Source: Caldithrix sp. (lineage in GTDB: Bacteria; Zhuqueibacterota; Zhuqueibacteria; Thermofontimicrobiales; Sulfurfontimicrobiaceae). Taken from it: a DNA stretch of 64,000 bases. The DNA is taken from contig DYKB01000011.1 of NCBI GenBank assembly GCA_020722815.1, positions 1 to 64,000 of the forward strand, read 5' to 3'. Position 1 is the stretch's first letter. Every line of letters begins with the position of its first letter. This document shows, piece by piece, positions 61,567 to 64,000 of this stretch. A program made the position numbers and the translations under genes. Under the pieces are notes generated by a model. That model was not told the origin of the DNA. It did not search any database and worked only from the letters and a program-made list of their open reading frames with translations.

Positions 61567-61643
61567 GTCATGCCCGAATGCTTTTATCGGGCATCCATTG
61601 TTTTTTGTAAGATGGATTCCCGCTAAAAACATGCGGGAATGAC
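61567..61643. repeat. Imperfect palindrome of the GTCATTCCCGC type
   Basis: The left arm GTCATGCCCGAATGCTTTTA... (61567-61597) and the right arm ...TAAAAACATGCGGGAATGAC (61613-61643) pair over 31 bases with a few mismatches, around a 15-base loop. It is a widespread kind of short hairpin repeat in environmental genomes. Confidence 0.7.
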
Positions 61644-62067
61644 TGTGATCGATACTTATATTTTATAAAACTTAATTAATTTAATTAATGTTAAACCGTA
61701 TTTTAAAAGTATGCAGAAAATTATTGATTTTAAATATAATTATTTGTCTCCACGCAATTTTTTAGGATAATAGAGGTTGAAATTTCAAAAAAAAATCTCA
61801 AATTTTTAATAATTTCAAAATCCAAATATAGAAATACCAAACGATAACTTTCGTAAATCAGATCGTAGTTTTGTTTGTAATTTGTAAATTTGGATCATTG
61901 AGTTTTATTTGTTTTTTGGGATTTGAAGTTAAAGATTTTCAATTTTGAAAATCTATAAATTATTGAACGGAAACCAAAATTTATCTTAAGGAATTCAGAT
62001 GAATTAATTTGAACAAAAAATCCTGTTTGATAGACATCAAAAAAAATTTCAGGAAAGAAATAAGAAT
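61644..62067. other. AT-rich spacer between convergent genes
   Basis: About 420 very AT-rich bases between gltD and the four-module secreted protein gene. I see no gene, no strong terminator and no repeat in it. Confidence 0.4.
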
Positions 62068-63810
62068 TTAATGATTATTCATCAACGTTATCGTAATTCC
62101 CCAAAAGGCGGGATCATCAGGTGGGTCAGCGTTCCAGCCACTATACGAATGGCTGTCATCGGTTTTATAGATGACATAATATGTACCCTCATTTAAGGAG
62201 ATGGTGGTTTCCACTTTTCGGTTTTTACGGGCACCGCCGGCATGCGTTGTTTCTTCGTATTCCATTTCCCAAACTATTCGGCCGCGTTGATCTTCAATCC
62301 AGCCATAATCAAACATTTTGTGCCGTTCACCTTCACCCAGGGCATAAATTTTAATTCGGGATTGTCGACTGAGTACAAATTTTTCTTTAATTTTTTCATC
62401 ATCCTCGACCTGAATTAACTGAGCCAGCAACGATGGATTTTCATCTTCGGCGAATTGGGTGATAAGATTCGGATTCGCATTTTCATCAGCCAGCCAGATC
62501 GTAATCCCCCAGGCATCTGGATCGAATGGTGGTCCGGTGTTCCAGGATTTATAAGCATGGCTGTCATCCGTGAGGTAATAAACGATATAGTCACCAGCAG
62601 GTAAGGTGATGTAACCATCCAATACCCGGTTTTTATGTCCGCCGCCGGCATGTTCAGTATCCTGATATTCCATTTGCCAGACTTTTTCCCGGGTTTGCGC
62701 ATTGACGATCCAGGCATAATCGGCCATTTTATATTTTGATGAGCTTTCTCCCAATGCGTAAATTCGGAGTTGACTGGCATTTTTCAGTCGAAATCTCTGG
62801 TTTTCAAATTCATCATCTCGCATTTTGGTGATGGCAATAATCGGCAGATTTTCAATCCGTGCCTGAAATGGTTTAATCGCTGTTGCACCCTCACGAATCG
62901 CTATGCCGGAAATCGTAATTCCCCAATGACGCGGATCAAATGGGGGAAATGAATTCCACGCCTGGAAAGAATGGGAATCATCGGAAACATAATAAACCAG
63001 ATAATCCCCGGCCGGCAGGGTAATAATCTTATTAAAAACACGGTTCTTCGGATCACCGCCAGCATGTTCAGTATTTTCCAGCGTCATCTCCCATACCCGT
63101 TTTCGGGAACGGGCATCTACAATCCAGGCATAATCAGCCATTTCACGCGTGCTCGGCAGCCCTTCGCCCAAAGCATATATCTGTAAATCCATCTGCTGCG
63201 AAATGGAAAATCCTTCTTTCAGATATTTATTATCTTTGACTTCAAGGATTTGAACAACGGCCTGAGGCGTTGGCGGAGAGGCCGAACGAATGATTCCATT
63301 TCCTTCTTCACTCAGAACGGACAGCTTAATTCCGAGTTTATCAAAATTTTTTGTCGGCGGTGCCAGGTAAGTCCAAAATTCATTAATAAAACTTTTGGAA
63401 TGTTGAGAATATTGGGCAATCAAAGGATTTACCGCATAGTAAAGTTCGTAAAATCCTGCTGGTAAAATAATTTCATCCTCTACCCGAATCATATCCTTTT
63501 TCCGGCGGGTATCAACATTCTCTCGCTCAAAACTCCAGACAATTTGCCGACGATCACCGTCAAGAATCCAGCCACAGGCATCAAAATCTTCATCAGCATC
63601 CTTCTGAAATCCAAGCGCTTCAATTTTTACCGTTGCTTTTTTTTCGATCCGAAAGCATGCTGACTTGATAATATCCTGACTCATGTCGGTAATTTCTATC
63701 ACCGCGGAATTTTCTCCGGCGGCAAGCGTCAGAATTCCTGATAAATAAAAAAACAGATAAAATGGTTGAAGAATCCCTGAAAAGCGACTGCGATTCTTTT
63801 GAAAATTCAT
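62068..63810 (-). CDS. Secreted protein of four repeated modules, unknown function
   Basis: A 580-residue exported protein with a signal (about 12-33, ending LAAGE) and four modules of about 125-140 residues (about 35-175, 190-320, 330-450, 455-580). Modules 2-4 share RIYALGEG, MADYAWIVDARTRKRVWEM, a short TEHAGG..KNRV turn, ITLPAGDYLVYYVSDDSHS, and DPxxWGITI; module 1 is degenerate. The pattern is beta-rich, and the many aromatic residues around DDSHxYxxWN could form a binding face. No family name can be given with certainty. An AGGAG site precedes the ATG. It is divergent from the partial gene at the right edge, with a 13-bp palindrome in between. Confidence 0.8.
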   Translation of the reverse strand: MNFQKNRSRFSGILQPFYLFFYLSGILTLAAGENSAVIEITDMSQDIIKSACFRIEKKATVKIEALGFQKDADEDFDACGWILDGDRRQIVWSFERENVDTRRKKDMIRVEDEIILPAGFYELYYAVNPLIAQYSQHSKSFINEFWTYLAPPTKNFDKLGIKLSVLSEEGNGIIRSASPPTPQAVVQILEVKDNKYLKEGFSISQQMDLQIYALGEGLPSTREMADYAWIVDARSRKRVWEMTLENTEHAGGDPKNRVFNKIITLPAGDYLVYYVSDDSHSFQAWNSFPPFDPRHWGITISGIAIREGATAIKPFQARIENLPIIAITKMRDDEFENQRFRLKNASQLRIYALGESSSKYKMADYAWIVNAQTREKVWQMEYQDTEHAGGGHKNRVLDGYITLPAGDYIVYYLTDDSHAYKSWNTGPPFDPDAWGITIWLADENANPNLITQFAEDENPSLLAQLIQVEDDEKIKEKFVLSRQSRIKIYALGEGERHKMFDYGWIEDQRGRIVWEMEYEETTHAGGARKNRKVETTISLNEGTYYVIYKTDDSHSYSGWNADPPDDPAFWGITITLMNNH

Positions 63811-63840
63811 ATTTTCTGTCTCCTGTCATAATGAAAAGAA

Positions 63841-63876
63841 CAGCTCACAATTGATATCAAATCCAATTGTGAGCTG
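63841..63876. promoter_or_regulatory. 13-bp palindrome in divergent spacer, operator-like
   Basis: CAGCTCACAATTG (63841-63853) and CAATTGTGAGCTG (63864-63876) are perfect complements around ten bases. It is placed between two divergent genes rather than after one, which favours an operator or a 5' RNA hairpin over a terminator. Confidence 0.55.
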
Positions 63877-63908
63877 CTCACCTTTACTCTTCACGAAGGA
63901 GGGTATTC

Positions 63909-64000
63909 ATGGCAAAAAATTTTCTTAAAAAGTTCGATTGAGCCGGAAGGTAACAACAACCGGCTGCCCCCCAACATCTGTCCTTTTGGCGATATTCAAA
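63909..64000 (+). pseudogene. Partial gene at right edge with apparent frameshift
   Basis: GAAGGAGGG precedes ATG at 63909, which codes MAKNFLKKFD and stops at 63941. The next frame from about 63934 gives IEPEGNNNRLPPNICPFGDI to the window end, which looks like real protein. One extra base near 63933-63937 would explain this, so it is either a true frameshift, a sequencing error, or a short leader peptide followed by the AGCCGG...CCGGCT hairpin (63941-63966). The rest of the gene is outside the window, and I do not recognise it. Confidence 0.4.

Noticed and set aside
63864..63876. lac-operator-like AATTGTGAGC word
   Set aside because: The resemblance is limited to ten bases, and no LacI-family regulator or sugar operon is adjacent; it is kept only as a generic palindrome.

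Overview
The window looks like a chromosome segment of an uncultured or little-studied Gram-negative bacterium of the Bacteroidota/FCB side of the tree, most like the Calditrichota/KSB1 group. This is an inference from gene content: a giant secreted protein ending in a YPNPFNP-type C-terminal sorting domain, many Sec-signal and lipoprotein genes, a TonB-like envelope operon, and a TRAP transporter with a TatT lipoprotein. Base composition is AT-rich, with many short multi-family palindromic repeats between genes. I see no rRNA, CRISPR array, prophage, plasmid origin or transposase gene.

Layout. 1-3.1 kb: a fumarylacetoacetate-hydrolase family enzyme, then about 1.9 kb of nested repeats, including a 21-bp tandem array. 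3.1-9.0 kb, minus strand: PfkB sugar kinase, class A penicillin-binding protein, a membrane-anchored unknown, an M50 membrane protease and a SAM hydroxide adenosyltransferase family protein. 9.3-16.3 kb: a 2316-residue secreted protein with 14 propeller-like repeats plus fibronectin/Ig-like modules. 16.6-22.8 kb: a GH95-like glycosidase, a broken small secreted protein, a CE15 glucuronoyl esterase, a RarD remnant and an Ig-domain surface protein. 23.1-26.4 kb: a three-gene cassette (HAD phosphatase, deoxyhypusine-synthase-like protein, PfkB/RfaE-like kinase). 26.6-30.2 kb: NlpC/P60 lipoprotein, PilZ protein, TIM-barrel sugar isomerase, RdgB and tRNA-Pro. 30.6-36.2 kb: three signalling proteins (REC-PAS-PAS kinase, single-domain receiver, hybrid kinase). 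36.4-39.2 kb: a Tat-exported sulfatase broken by a 196-bp insertion, and a methyltransferase. 39.6-45.0 kb: a five-gene envelope operon headed by a TonB-like protein. 45.5-50.3 kb: aminotransferase, NAD-binding protein and an FHA-GAF adenylate cyclase. 50.5-54.6 kb: TRAP transporter (TatT, DctP, DctQ, DctM). 55.3-61.4 kb: gltB-gltD. 62.1-63.8 kb: a secreted protein of four repeated modules, with a partial gene at the right edge.

How genes fit together. The CE15 esterase, GH95-like hydrolase, sulfatase, TRAP importer, sugar kinase and FAH-family enzyme suggest uptake and breakdown of plant or algal acidic polysaccharides (inference). gltBD supplies glutamate. The signalling cluster has receivers and kinases but no DNA-binding output domain.

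The most notable points are: (1) a 195-196 bp MITE-like element with 3-bp target duplications, one copy of which splits the sulfatase gene; removing the element plus one duplication restores the frame exactly; (2) the 39.6-45.0 kb TonB-like operon of unrecognised secreted proteins, with an 11-G tract in the lead gene; (3) the HAD/DHS-like/kinase cassette, which may be an undescribed small-molecule pathway; (4) nested palindromic repeats of at least six families.
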